A DNA stretch of 64,000 nucleotides from Variovorax paradoxus (GTDB lineage Bacteria > Pseudomonadota > Gammaproteobacteria > Burkholderiales > Burkholderiaceae_C): NCBI RefSeq assembly GCF_029919115.1, contig NZ_CP123990.1:682001-746000 (forward strand), written 5' to 3'. The translations under genes were made by a program, and so were the position numbers. This document shows positions 35,176 to 43,181 of this stretch, piece after piece. The notes below the pieces were generated by a model. That model saw only the letters and a list, made by a program, of their open reading frames with translations. It had not been told where the DNA came from and did no database searches. The first letter of the stretch is position 1, and each line of letters opens with the position of its first letter.

Positions 35176-36111
35176 CTACGGCTTGCCAGCCCTCGGTGGT
35201 TTCATGTACTGCCGAGCCATGGCCAGGAAGGCCAGCGCGGCGGGGCTGAGTGGGTGCTTGGCCAGTCGTACCGCGACCACCGGGTATTCGAGCGTGGGGC
35301 GCGTGACTGCCACTGCACGCAGGTTTCCAGGCATCAACACTTCGACATAGCGCGGCAGCAGCGCCACTCCGGCACCTGCCTGGATCAGGCCGAATGCCGT
35401 CGACAGCATCGATACGTGATGAACCACGTGCGGGTACACATTTGCCATGCTCGACAGCTGGCGGCTCACCGAGCGCCACACATTCGCGTCCGGGTTGACG
35501 TGGATGAAAGGCAGCGCCTCCAGGTGCCTGGCGTCGACCACCACACGCTGCGCCAGCGGATGGTCCTCGCGCACGAAAAGCGCCATGCGCTCCGTAAACA
35601 GCGGCTCGGTGGCCAACTCCGAGTGCTTCTGCCCGATGTCCGAGCCGAAGCCCAGGTCGGCCTCCTGCGAGAGGAGGCGCGAAATCATCTGCTCCGCGGT
35701 GCTGTCGAGCAGCGTGGTCGCCAGTGTGGGGTGCTTCTGCGAAAAGCGGCCGAGCATCGGCGGCAGCAGGGCACCGGCCGTGAGGTGGCCCACCGCCAGC
35801 ACCACGCGGCCTTCGCGCAACTGCGACTGCGAACGGCAGGCGTCTACCGACTCATCAATGAGCCGCAGCGCGCGCACCGCGGTTTCGACCATCACCTGGC
35901 CGGCGCTCGTCAGCTGGATGCGGCGGCCCCGCACCACCAACGGTTGGCCGAGTTCTTCTTCCATGCGCTTGACCAGGTGGCTGATTGCGGGCTGCGTCAG
36001 CTGCAGGGTTTCCGCCGCGAGGGTAAAGCTGCCCGTTTCGGCCACTGCAGCCAACGCCCGCAATTGCTGCAGCGAAACCTCATCCGAGGCGTTCTTTGCC
36101 ATAAACCCCAT
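35176..36111 (-). CDS. LysR family transcriptional regulator
   Basis: A 311-residue LysR protein: helix-turn-helix LRALAAVAETGSFTLAAETLQLTQPAISHLVKRMEEELG and a substrate-binding domain with LPFIHVNPDANVW and a FGLIQAGAGVALLPRY segment. Two in-frame ATGs (36111 and 36102) are possible; neither has a strong ribosome site. It is divergent from the Bug receptor gene with 88 bases between, the usual arrangement for a LysR activator of a catabolic or uptake operon. Confidence 0.9.
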   Translation of the reverse strand: MGFMAKNASDEVSLQQLRALAAVAETGSFTLAAETLQLTQPAISHLVKRMEEELGQPLVVRGRRIQLTSAGQVMVETAVRALRLIDESVDACRSQSQLREGRVVLAVGHLTAGALLPPMLGRFSQKHPTLATTLLDSTAEQMISRLLSQEADLGFGSDIGQKHSELATEPLFTERMALFVREDHPLAQRVVVDARHLEALPFIHVNPDANVWRSVSRQLSSMANVYPHVVHHVSMLSTAFGLIQAGAGVALLPRYVEVLMPGNLRAVAVTRPTLEYPVVAVRLAKHPLSPAALAFLAMARQYMKPPRAGKP

Positions 36112-36121
36112 TCATAGTTGA

Positions 36122-36135
36122 ATAAAGTGGATTAT
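36122..36135. promoter_or_regulatory. Candidate LysR-type binding site
   Basis: ATAA, six bases, TTAT forms a small inverted repeat in the LysR/Bug divergent region, close to the LysR start. It fits the loose T-N11-A pattern of LysR sites. Identified by eye only. Confidence 0.4.
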
Positions 36136-36199
36136 CTGGCTTGATGCGCGGCGGCTGCATAGCATGCAAGGTTTTCCTATCGAGCCAGAATCCAGCACC

Positions 36200-37177
36200 A
36201 TGAAACGAATTCAGTTCCTTCAAGGAGTTGCCGCGGCGCTTTGCCTGGCTGCATCGAGCACCGCCAGCTTCGCGCAGGGCTATCCCACCAAACCGGTGCG
36301 GCTCGTTGTGCCGTTTCCTGCGGGCGGCGCCACGGATCTATTTGCCCGCACGCTGGGCCAGAAGATGGGCGACAAGCTCGGCGCCATGCTGGTCATCGAC
36401 AACAAGCCGGGTGCCGGCGGCGCCATCGGTTCCGACCTGGTGGCGAAGGCGCCGGCCGATGGCTACACCCTGCTGCTGGCCACCACCAGCACGCATTCGA
36501 TCGGCCCGGCCATCACCAGCAAGCTGCCTTACGACACGGTGCGCGATTTTTCGCCCATCGCGCATGTGGGCGATGCACCCAGCATCATGCTGGTGCCGGT
36601 CAATTCGCCCGCGAAAACGGTGCGCGAATGGATCGACCATGCCAAGAAGAACCCGGGCAAGCTCAACTACGCTTCGAGCGGCAACGGCACCATCGTGCAG
36701 CTCACGGCAGAGCTCTTCAAGGCGCAGGCCGGCGTGTTCGTCACGCACATTCCCTACAAGGGCACGGCGCTTGCCATTCCCGACCTGATCAGCGGCAAGA
36801 TCGACGTGCTGTTCGATTCGCTCCCTACCGGCATGCCGCACGTGCGCGACGGACGCTTGCGCGCGCTTGGCGTGACCACGCTGAAGCGCAGCCCGCTCGC
36901 GCCGGAGTTGCCGCCCATTGCCGACACGCTGCCGGGCTATGAGTCGAACACCTGGTTCGGCTTCTATGGGCCGAAGGGGCTGCCGGCGGACATCGTGGCG
37001 CGCGTCAACAAGGCCGCCAACGAAGCGCTGGCCGATCCCGAGGTGAAGGACAAGCTTTCGCGCCTGGGCATCGAACCTGCCACCGCCGGAACGCCCGAGC
37101 AGTTCGCGAAGATGGTGGCCGCCGATGCCGCCAAGTGGAAAAAAATCGTGGTCGACCGCAAGATCACCAACGAGTAA
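36200..37177 (+). CDS. Bug family tripartite tricarboxylate transporter substrate-binding protein
   Basis: A 325-residue periplasmic receptor of the TctC/Bug type with a signal peptide (about 1-26, ending ASFA) followed by QGYPTKPVRLVVPFPAGGATDLFAR. It also has the Bug loop IDNKPGAGGAIGSDLVAKAPADGYT. I chose the ATG at 36200; the open frame from 36164 lacks signal-peptide character. It is followed 15 bases later by a gamma-glutamyltransferase homologue. This suggests a gamma-glutamyl compound or glutathione-like ligand, though Bug ligands vary widely. Confidence 0.9.
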   Translation: MKRIQFLQGVAAALCLAASSTASFAQGYPTKPVRLVVPFPAGGATDLFARTLGQKMGDKLGAMLVIDNKPGAGGAIGSDLVAKAPADGYTLLLATTSTHSIGPAITSKLPYDTVRDFSPIAHVGDAPSIMLVPVNSPAKTVREWIDHAKKNPGKLNYASSGNGTIVQLTAELFKAQAGVFVTHIPYKGTALAIPDLISGKIDVLFDSLPTGMPHVRDGRLRALGVTTLKRSPLAPELPPIADTLPGYESNTWFGFYGPKGLPADIVARVNKAANEALADPEVKDKLSRLGIEPATAGTPEQFAKMVAADAAKWKKIVVDRKITNE

Positions 37178-37192
37178 CGAGACAAAACCGAC

Positions 37193-38806
37193 ATGAACTT
37201 CGATTTCAACAATCCCTATCTCTCCACCCGTATCCCGATCTTCGCGCGCAATGTGGTGTCGACCTCGCACCCGCTGGCGTCGCAAGCCGGGCTGCGCATG
37301 CTCCAGCAAGGCGGCAACGCCGTGGATGCGGCCGTTGCCACGGCGGCCGTGATGACGCTGGTCGAGCCGGTGAGCAACGGCCTCGGCAGCGACGCGTTCT
37401 GCATCTTGTGGGACGGCAAGGAACTGCATGGCCTGAACGGCTCCGGTCCTGCGCCCAAGGCCTGGACGCCTGAATACTTCAAGGCCAAGTACGGCGCCGA
37501 TGCCGCCACGCCCCCCATGCGCGGTATCGATTCGGTCACGGTGCCGGGCGCCGTGCGCAGCTGGGTGGCGCTGAGCGACCGCTTCGGCAAGCTGCCCTTC
37601 GCCGACCTGATGGCGCCGGCCATCGACATTGCCGAGCGCGGCTACCTTGTGCCGCCGGTGGTGCAGGGCAAGTGGGTCGCGGCCACCTCGCTGCTCGAGT
37701 CGCAGCCGGGCTTTGCGCAGAGTTTCCTGCCTTGGGGCCGCGCCCCCGAGATCGGTGAACTGTTTCGTTTTCCGGCCGCCGCGCGCGCGCTCAAGGCCAT
37801 TGCCCGCACCAAGGGCGAGGCCTACTACAGCGGCGAGATCGCCGAAGCGCTCGCCAGGTTTTCGAAGGAGCAGGGCGGCGCGCTCACCGTGTCCGACCTC
37901 TCGGCCTATCAGCCGGAGTGGGTCAAGCCGATTTCGCGCGACTACCGCGGCCACACGCTGCACGAGATTCCGCCCAATGGCCAGGGCATTGCAGCGCTGA
38001 TCGCGCTCGGCATTCTCGAAAAGTTCGACATCGCTTCGCTGCCGGTCGACTCGGTCGCTTCGCAGCATTTGCAGATCGAGGCCATGAAGCTGGCCTTTGC
38101 CGACGTGTACCGTTACGTGTCGGAGCCATCGTCGATGACGGTGACCCCCGCGCAAATGCTCGATGACGCCTACCTCGCATCGCGTGCGAGACTTATCGAC
38201 GTGAACAAGGCGCAGGACTTCAAGGCCGGCAACCCAGTGAAGGGCGGCACCATCTATCTCACGGCTGCTGACGAGAGCGGCATGATGGTGAGCTTCATCC
38301 AGAGCAACTACATGGGCTTCGGCTCGGGTTGCGTGGAGCCCGAGTTCGGCATCAGCCTGCAGAACCGCGGCCACGGCTTCAGCCTCAAGGCCGAAAGCCC
38401 GAATGTCGTCGCCCCGGGCAAGCGGCCCTTCCACACCATCATTCCGGCCTTCCTTACCAAGGACGGCCAGCCGGTCATGAGCTTTGGCGTGATGGGCGGC
38501 AACATGCAGCCCCAGGGCCATATGCAAACGCTGGTGCGCATGCTCGACTACAAGCAGAACCCGCAGGCCGCGTGCGATGCGCCGCGCTGGCGCTTCAACG
38601 CGGGGCTCGAGATCAACGTCGAGGCGGCAATGAACCCGAACACCGTGCAGGGCCTGCGCGACCTCGGCCACAAACTGGACGTGATCAACGATTCCTACCA
38701 GGACTTCGGCGCCGGCCAGTTCATCTGGCGCGCGGGCGATCCGTCGGTCGAAGGCTATGTGGCCGCCAGCGATCCGCGCCGCGATGGCGTGGCTGCAGGC
38801 TATTGA
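37193..38806 (+). CDS. Gamma-glutamyltransferase family protein (cytoplasmic type)
   Basis: A 537-residue Ntn-hydrolase of the GGT family. The N-terminal signature TSHPLASQAGLRMLQQGGNAVDAAVATAA is present. The nucleophile threonine lies at about residue 353 in KGGTIYLTAAD, where self-cleavage would occur. The canonical T-T-H tract is T-I-Y here, so activity may differ from true GGT. There is no signal peptide, unlike E. coli GGT, so it acts in the cytoplasm. It is in one operon with the Bug receptor before it and a DMT transporter after it. The family includes cephalosporin acylases and oxamate amidohydrolases, so the substrate is uncertain. Confidence 0.85.
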   Translation: MNFDFNNPYLSTRIPIFARNVVSTSHPLASQAGLRMLQQGGNAVDAAVATAAVMTLVEPVSNGLGSDAFCILWDGKELHGLNGSGPAPKAWTPEYFKAKYGADAATPPMRGIDSVTVPGAVRSWVALSDRFGKLPFADLMAPAIDIAERGYLVPPVVQGKWVAATSLLESQPGFAQSFLPWGRAPEIGELFRFPAAARALKAIARTKGEAYYSGEIAEALARFSKEQGGALTVSDLSAYQPEWVKPISRDYRGHTLHEIPPNGQGIAALIALGILEKFDIASLPVDSVASQHLQIEAMKLAFADVYRYVSEPSSMTVTPAQMLDDAYLASRARLIDVNKAQDFKAGNPVKGGTIYLTAADESGMMVSFIQSNYMGFGSGCVEPEFGISLQNRGHGFSLKAESPNVVAPGKRPFHTIIPAFLTKDGQPVMSFGVMGGNMQPQGHMQTLVRMLDYKQNPQAACDAPRWRFNAGLEINVEAAMNPNTVQGLRDLGHKLDVINDSYQDFGAGQFIWRAGDPSVEGYVAASDPRRDGVAAGY

Positions 38807-38827
38807 AGACCACGCGATGATCGAGGA

Positions 38828-39775
38828 ATGACCAAGTCCGCCGTACAGACCGGCATTCCCTCCGCGCACAGCGGCGCAAAGAGCATTGCGCCCGGCCTCA
38901 TCCTCGCTTCGCTGGGCGCCATCGCGTTCAGCGGCAAGGCCATCATCGTCAAGCTGGCGTACCGCCATGGGGTGGATGCCGTCACGCTGATCATGCTGCG
39001 CATGCTCTTTGCGCTGCCGCTCTTCGCGGTCATGGCGTGGTGGGCAGGTCGCGGCAAGCCTTCGCTCACGTTTCGCGACTGGCTGGGGGTGATCGGGCTC
39101 GGCTTCTCGGGCTACTACCTTGCAAGCTTTCTCGACTTTGCGGGGCTCGCCTACATCTCGGCCAGCTTTGAGCGGCTGATTCTTTATCTCAACCCCACGC
39201 TGGTGCTGCTGTTCGGCTGGCTCCTGTACGGGCGGCGCGCCACACGGCCGCAGGTGCTGGGCATGATCGTGAGCTACGCCGGCGTGCTGCTGGTCTTCGG
39301 GCATGAGCTCTGGACCGGCGGTGGCGGCAAGGGCGGCGGGGCGGCAGCCTGGGGCGCCTTTCTGGTGTTTTTGAGCGCGGTGAGCTATGCGGGCTATCTG
39401 GTCTACAGCGGCGAGTTCGTCAAGCGGCTCGGCTCGCTGCGGCTCGTGGGCCTGGCCACCACCGTGGCCTGCGTGCTGTGCATCTTGCAGTTTGTGCTCA
39501 CGCGGCCCATGAGCGTTGCAATGCAAGTGGCGCCCGAGGTTATCTGGCTCTCGGTGCTGAACGCCACGCTGTGCACGGCGGTGCCTGTCCTGATGGTCAT
39601 GATGGCCATCGAGCGCATCGGTCCTGCCATGGCTGCGCAAACCGGCATGATCGGGCCTCTTTCGACCATCCTGATGGGGGTGGTCATACTCGGCGAGCCG
39701 TTCACCGCGTGGATCGCGGCCGGCACGTTGCTCGTGATCGCGGGCATCTTCGTTTTCACACGCACGGGGCGCTAG
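38828..39775 (+). CDS. DMT superfamily transporter (EamA domains)
   Basis: A 315-residue membrane protein with ten predicted helices in two EamA repeats; GLAYISASFERLILYLNPTLVLLFGWL and RIGPAMAAQTGMIGPLSTILMGVVILGEP are the two signature regions. A Gly-rich loop (HELWTGGGGKGGGAA) separates the halves. It follows the GGT homologue by 21 bases and precedes an SDR by 26, so it is probably in that operon. The family exports amino acids and metabolites; substrate unknown. Confidence 0.85.
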   Translation: MTKSAVQTGIPSAHSGAKSIAPGLILASLGAIAFSGKAIIVKLAYRHGVDAVTLIMLRMLFALPLFAVMAWWAGRGKPSLTFRDWLGVIGLGFSGYYLASFLDFAGLAYISASFERLILYLNPTLVLLFGWLLYGRRATRPQVLGMIVSYAGVLLVFGHELWTGGGGKGGGAAAWGAFLVFLSAVSYAGYLVYSGEFVKRLGSLRLVGLATTVACVLCILQFVLTRPMSVAMQVAPEVIWLSVLNATLCTAVPVLMVMMAIERIGPAMAAQTGMIGPLSTILMGVVILGEPFTAWIAAGTLLVIAGIFVFTRTGR

Positions 39776-39801
39776 CGCCCCTGCAGTACAGGAGAAAAAA
39801 C

Positions 39802-40596
39802 ATGGATCTGGGCATTGCAGGCAAGACCGCGCTGGTTTGCGGCGCGAGCAAGGGGCTTGGCTATGGCTGCGCCGAAGCGCTGGTGCGCGAAGGCGTGAAC
39901 GTGGTGATCGTGGCGCGCGGCGCCGAGGCGCTCGAAGCGGCGGCTGCAAAGCTGGTTGCGGCGGCAGCGGGCTCGCCGGCGCCTTTCGTCAAGCACGTGG
40001 CAGCGGACATCACCACCGAGGCAGGCCGCGCGGCCGTGTTCGCGCTCCGCCATGAGTTCGACATTGTGGTGACCAATGCCGGCGGCCCGCCGCCAGGTGA
40101 CTTCCGCAACTGGGACCGGGAAGCCTGGATCAAGGCGGTCGACGCTAACATGCTCACGCCCATCGAGCTCATCAAGGCCACGGTCGACGGCATGGCCAAG
40201 CGCGGCTTCGGGCGCATCGTCAACATCACCTCCAGCTCGGTGAAGTCGCCCATCGACATCCTGGGCCTTTCGAACGGCGCGCGCAGCGGCCTCACGGGCT
40301 TTGTGGCAGGTGTGGCACGCACGGCCATTGCGGCGCAGGGCGTGACCATCAACAACCTGCTGCCCGGCTCGTTCGACACAGACCGCCTCAAGGGCACGAT
40401 GGCCGGTACGGCCCAGAAGACCGGCCAGGACTTCGACACCGTGTGGGAAGCCCGCAAGAAGAACATCCCGGCCAAGCGCTTCGGCACGCCGGCCGAGTTT
40501 GGCGCCATCTGCGCCTTTCTCTGCAGCATGCAGGCAGGCTACATGACCGGGCAGAACGTACTGGCCGACGGCGGGGCTTATCCAGGCACCTACTGA
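39802..40596 (+). CDS. SDR family oxidoreductase
   Basis: A 264-residue SDR with GASKGLGYGCAEALVREG. It has NAGGPPPGDFRNW in place of the usual NNAG, and an atypical active site: NITSSSVKSPIDILGLSNGARS has no YxxxK tyrosine at the normal place. This variant resembles the SDR group annotated as 3-oxoacyl-ACP reductase-like or Gra-orf5-like proteins in betaproteobacteria. I chose the ATG at 39802, with AGGAG ten bases upstream. It is last in the Bug-GGT-DMT run. Substrate unknown, and reductase activity is in doubt. Confidence 0.8.
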   Translation: MDLGIAGKTALVCGASKGLGYGCAEALVREGVNVVIVARGAEALEAAAAKLVAAAAGSPAPFVKHVAADITTEAGRAAVFALRHEFDIVVTNAGGPPPGDFRNWDREAWIKAVDANMLTPIELIKATVDGMAKRGFGRIVNITSSSVKSPIDILGLSNGARSGLTGFVAGVARTAIAAQGVTINNLLPGSFDTDRLKGTMAGTAQKTGQDFDTVWEARKKNIPAKRFGTPAEFGAICAFLCSMQAGYMTGQNVLADGGAYPGTY

Positions 40597-40603
40597 CCCC
40601 GCC

Positions 40604-40640
40604 TCGTGGTCTCAACGTCTGGATGACGACGAGACCACGA
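40604..40640. terminator. Perfect inverted repeat between convergent SDR and DMT genes
   Basis: Ten-base arms TCGTGGTCTC / GAGACCACGA enclose 17 bases. It starts eight bases after the SDR stop and covers the last codons of the convergent transporter gene. There is no clear T-run, so it may act as a bidirectional barrier or RNA-stabilising stem rather than a classic terminator. Confidence 0.5.
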
Positions 40641-41523
40641 TGCCACCCACGATCAGCAGGAATGCCGCGCCGTGGTACCAGTGCGGCGGCTCGCCGAGGA
40701 ACGCCGCAGACAGCAGCGCGGCAAACAGCGGCGTGAGATTCATGAAGAAGCTTGCCGCCTGCGGCCCGGCCTGCTGCACGCCGCTGCCCCAGCAGCGGTA
40801 AGCCACCACGGCGGGGCCAATGCCGATGAACGCCAGGGCAGCAAAAAGGGGCCAGCCGAGCACGATGTGTGCATCGGTCAGCGTCCACTCTCCGGCCGCG
40901 AACGCGCCTGACCATCCCAGGCCGAACACCATTTGCGCCATGAGAAACGCGGCCCAGTCTTGCCGCACGCCTTGCGGCTCTCGCGTGCGAACCAGAATCC
41001 AGCTGTAGAACGCCCAGGCAATGGTGCCCAGGATCATGTACAGGTCGCCCGGCACCAGGCGCAGCGCGAGCAACTGCCGCCATTCACCCCGGCTCAGCAC
41101 CAGCAGCACGCCAAGCATCGAGAGCAGCGAGCCGCCGATCTCTCGCGCGTTGACGCGGGCGCCGAAGAAGACAGCGCCCGTCGCGAGCATCCACAGCGGC
41201 AGGCTGGAGCCCACCAGCGTGACGTTGATCGGCGTGGACGTCTGCAGCGCCAGGTACTGGAAGGCGTTGTAGCAACCGATGCCGAGCAGCCCCAGCACCG
41301 CGTAGCGCTTCCAGTGCGGCCACATCGGGCTGCCGGGGCGCAGCACGGGCCACGCAAGCGGCAGCAGGAGCACGAAGGCTATGATCCAGCGCACGAAATT
41401 CAGGGTGAGCGGCGACACCAGTTCACGCACCATGCGGCCGACCACCGCATTGCCGGCCCACAGCAGCGGCGGCACGGTGAGCAGGAAGACGGTTGTCGGT
41501 GTAAGGCGCTGCTGGATCTGCAT
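40612..41523 (-). CDS. DMT superfamily transporter (EamA domains)
   Basis: A 303-residue ten-helix transporter with two EamA domains: VPPLLWAGNAVVGRMV opens the first, and GPQAASFFMNLTPLFAALLSAAFLGEPPHWYH marks the second. It differs clearly from the DMT protein at 38828. It ends in SSSSRR within an inverted repeat shared with the convergent SDR gene and is divergent from the quinone oxidoreductase gene. Substrate unknown. Confidence 0.85.
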   Translation of the reverse strand: MQIQQRLTPTTVFLLTVPPLLWAGNAVVGRMVRELVSPLTLNFVRWIIAFVLLLPLAWPVLRPGSPMWPHWKRYAVLGLLGIGCYNAFQYLALQTSTPINVTLVGSSLPLWMLATGAVFFGARVNAREIGGSLLSMLGVLLVLSRGEWRQLLALRLVPGDLYMILGTIAWAFYSWILVRTREPQGVRQDWAAFLMAQMVFGLGWSGAFAAGEWTLTDAHIVLGWPLFAALAFIGIGPAVVAYRCWGSGVQQAGPQAASFFMNLTPLFAALLSAAFLGEPPHWYHGAAFLLIVGGIVVSSSSRR

Positions 41524-41621
41524 GGCCGCCGACTCTACCGGGCATTGCCCGCCGCCGCCGCGGAAAGGCCAAACGTGGCACGATGCGCGTCTTCTTTTTC
41601 GCGAGCCTTGGAGACTGCAAA

Positions 41622-42608
41622 ATGATGAGCAAAGCCGTTCGTATCGACCGCCATGGCGGTCCCGAAGAACTGAAGATCGTCGACGTGGAAGTCGGCGAAC
41701 CCGGGCCAGGTGAAATACGCATTCGCCACAAGGCCGTGGGCCTGAACTTCATCGACACCTACCAGCGCAGCGGCCTCTACCCGTTCCAGATGCCTTTGCA
41801 GCTTGGCATGGAGGCCTCGGGCGTTGTCGAAGCGGTGGGCGAGGGCGTCACGCATCTCAAGGCGGGTGATCGCGCCGCCTATGCGAGCCAGCCTCCCGGT
41901 GCCTACTGCGAGCTGCGCGTGATGCCGGCCAAGTGCGTCTGCAAGCTGCCCGACGCCATTTCTTTCGAGACCGGCGCGGCCATGATGCTCAAGGGCCTCA
42001 CGACGCAATACCTGCTGAAGAAAACGCTGCCGGCGGAAGGCCTGCAGCCGGGCGACTTCGTGCTGTTCCACGCTGCGGCCGGCGGGGTCGGGCTGATCGC
42101 CTGCCAATGGGCCAAGGCGCTGGGCCTGCAGCTGATCGGCACGGCCGGCAGCGACGCCAAGTGCAAGCTCGCGCTCGAGCATGGCGCGGCGCATGCCATC
42201 AACTACAGCACCGAGAACTTCGCGGCCCGGGTGAAGGAGATCACGGGCGGCAAAGGCGTGAAGGTGGTGTACGACTCGGTCGGCAAGGACACCTGGGAAG
42301 CCTCGATCGAGTGCCTGCGCCCGTTCGGTTTGCTGGCGGTGTTCGGAAATGGCTCGGGCCCGGTGCCGCCGATCAGCCTTGGCACGCTGGCCTCGAAGGG
42401 GTCGCTCTACGTGACGCGCCCCACCTTGTTCACGCACATTTCGACGCGCGAGAGCACGCAGGCCATGGCGGACGACCTGTTCGCGGTGGTGCAAAGCGGC
42501 GCGGTGAAGATCCCGATCGACCAGCGCTACGCATTGGGCGACGTGCAGCAAGCGCACCGTGACCTGGAAGCGCGCAAGACCACCGGCTGCACGATCCTGA
42601 CGCTCTGA
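41622..42608 (+). CDS. NADPH:quinone oxidoreductase family (MDR) protein
   Basis: A 328-residue zinc-independent medium-chain dehydrogenase/reductase of the QOR type. It has the N-terminal GLNFIDTYQRSGLYPFQMPL, the NADPH motif AAAGGVGLIACQWAKALG, and the C-terminal RPTLFTHI and HRDLEARKTTGCTIL. It would reduce quinones by one electron using NADPH. Two adjacent ATGs (41622 and 41625) are possible starts; GGAG lies upstream of the first. Monocistronic, with no obvious partner. Confidence 0.88.
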   Translation: MMSKAVRIDRHGGPEELKIVDVEVGEPGPGEIRIRHKAVGLNFIDTYQRSGLYPFQMPLQLGMEASGVVEAVGEGVTHLKAGDRAAYASQPPGAYCELRVMPAKCVCKLPDAISFETGAAMMLKGLTTQYLLKKTLPAEGLQPGDFVLFHAAAGGVGLIACQWAKALGLQLIGTAGSDAKCKLALEHGAAHAINYSTENFAARVKEITGGKGVKVVYDSVGKDTWEASIECLRPFGLLAVFGNGSGPVPPISLGTLASKGSLYVTRPTLFTHISTRESTQAMADDLFAVVQSGAVKIPIDQRYALGDVQQAHRDLEARKTTGCTILTL

Positions 42609-42683
42609 GGGAGGGCAAACGCCGGCCCGGCGCCGGGCCAGCCTTGTCCTACCCGCGATGGGGTGTCATGCCTTCGTCTTGTG

Positions 42684-42712
42684 CAAAGCGCACTTTGTAG
42701 CCTGCTACAAAG
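42684..42712 (+). promoter_or_regulatory. Overlapping inverted repeats upstream of the receiver gene
   Basis: CTTTGTAGC, two bases, GCTACAAAG (42693-42712) is a perfect palindrome ending 15 bases before the ATG. Its left half also pairs with CAAAG at 42684-42688 (CAAAG, four bases, CTTTG). The two pairings are mutually exclusive. It could be a protein-binding operator or an RNA switch near the ribosome site. Confidence 0.5.
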
Positions 42713-42727
42713 CTCGAGAAACGCCAC

Positions 42728-43138
42728 ATGGACACCGTTAGAACCTTTGTTGTCGAGGACAACCCCACCATCCGCGAAAACCTGTTGGGTACCTTGCGCG
42801 AAGTGGCAAGGGTCGACCCGGTGGGCCAGGCGGAATCGGAGCGTGAAGGCACCCGTTGGCTGACGAGCAATCTCTCGCAATGGGACCTGGCCATCGTCGA
42901 CCTGTTCTTGAAGGACGGCACCGGCTTCAGCGTGCTCGAGGCCTGCCGCAACCGTGAGCCGGCGCAGAAGATGGTGGTGCTCAGCAATCACCTTACTCCC
43001 GAGATGCGGCGCAAGTGCAAACAGCTTGGCGCCGATGCGGTGTTCGACAAGGCCACCGAGATCGACGACCTGATCGACTTCTGCCTGCGTCGCCGGCAGG
43101 AGCAGTTCATGAATTCGTCGTTCTCGGCTGCGCACTGA
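42728..43138 (+). CDS. Stand-alone response regulator receiver protein
   Basis: A 136-residue CheY-like receiver with no output domain. Acid-pocket Glu10/Asp11, phosphoacceptor Asp58 (AIVDLFLKDGTG), Ser86 (VVLSNH) and Lys108 (FDKAT) are all present, so it should be phosphorylated. The short C-terminal tail (RRRQEQFMNSSFSAAH) is not a DNA-binding domain. No histidine kinase is adjacent. It could be a phosphorelay intermediate or act by protein contact. A palindrome just before the ATG may control it. Confidence 0.85.
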   Translation: MDTVRTFVVEDNPTIRENLLGTLREVARVDPVGQAESEREGTRWLTSNLSQWDLAIVDLFLKDGTGFSVLEACRNREPAQKMVVLSNHLTPEMRRKCKQLGADAVFDKATEIDDLIDFCLRRRQEQFMNSSFSAAH

Positions 43139-43181
43139 CGAATCGGCCTCGCGCGTCTTCGCGCAGTCTTGCGCCGGCGAA

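Noticed and set aside
36338..39949. A 1203-codon open frame on the minus strand across the Bug, GGT and DMT genes
   Set aside because: It is a shadow of high-GC coding sequence on the other strand. Its translation is His/Arg-rich with no domain, whereas the plus-strand proteins match known families.
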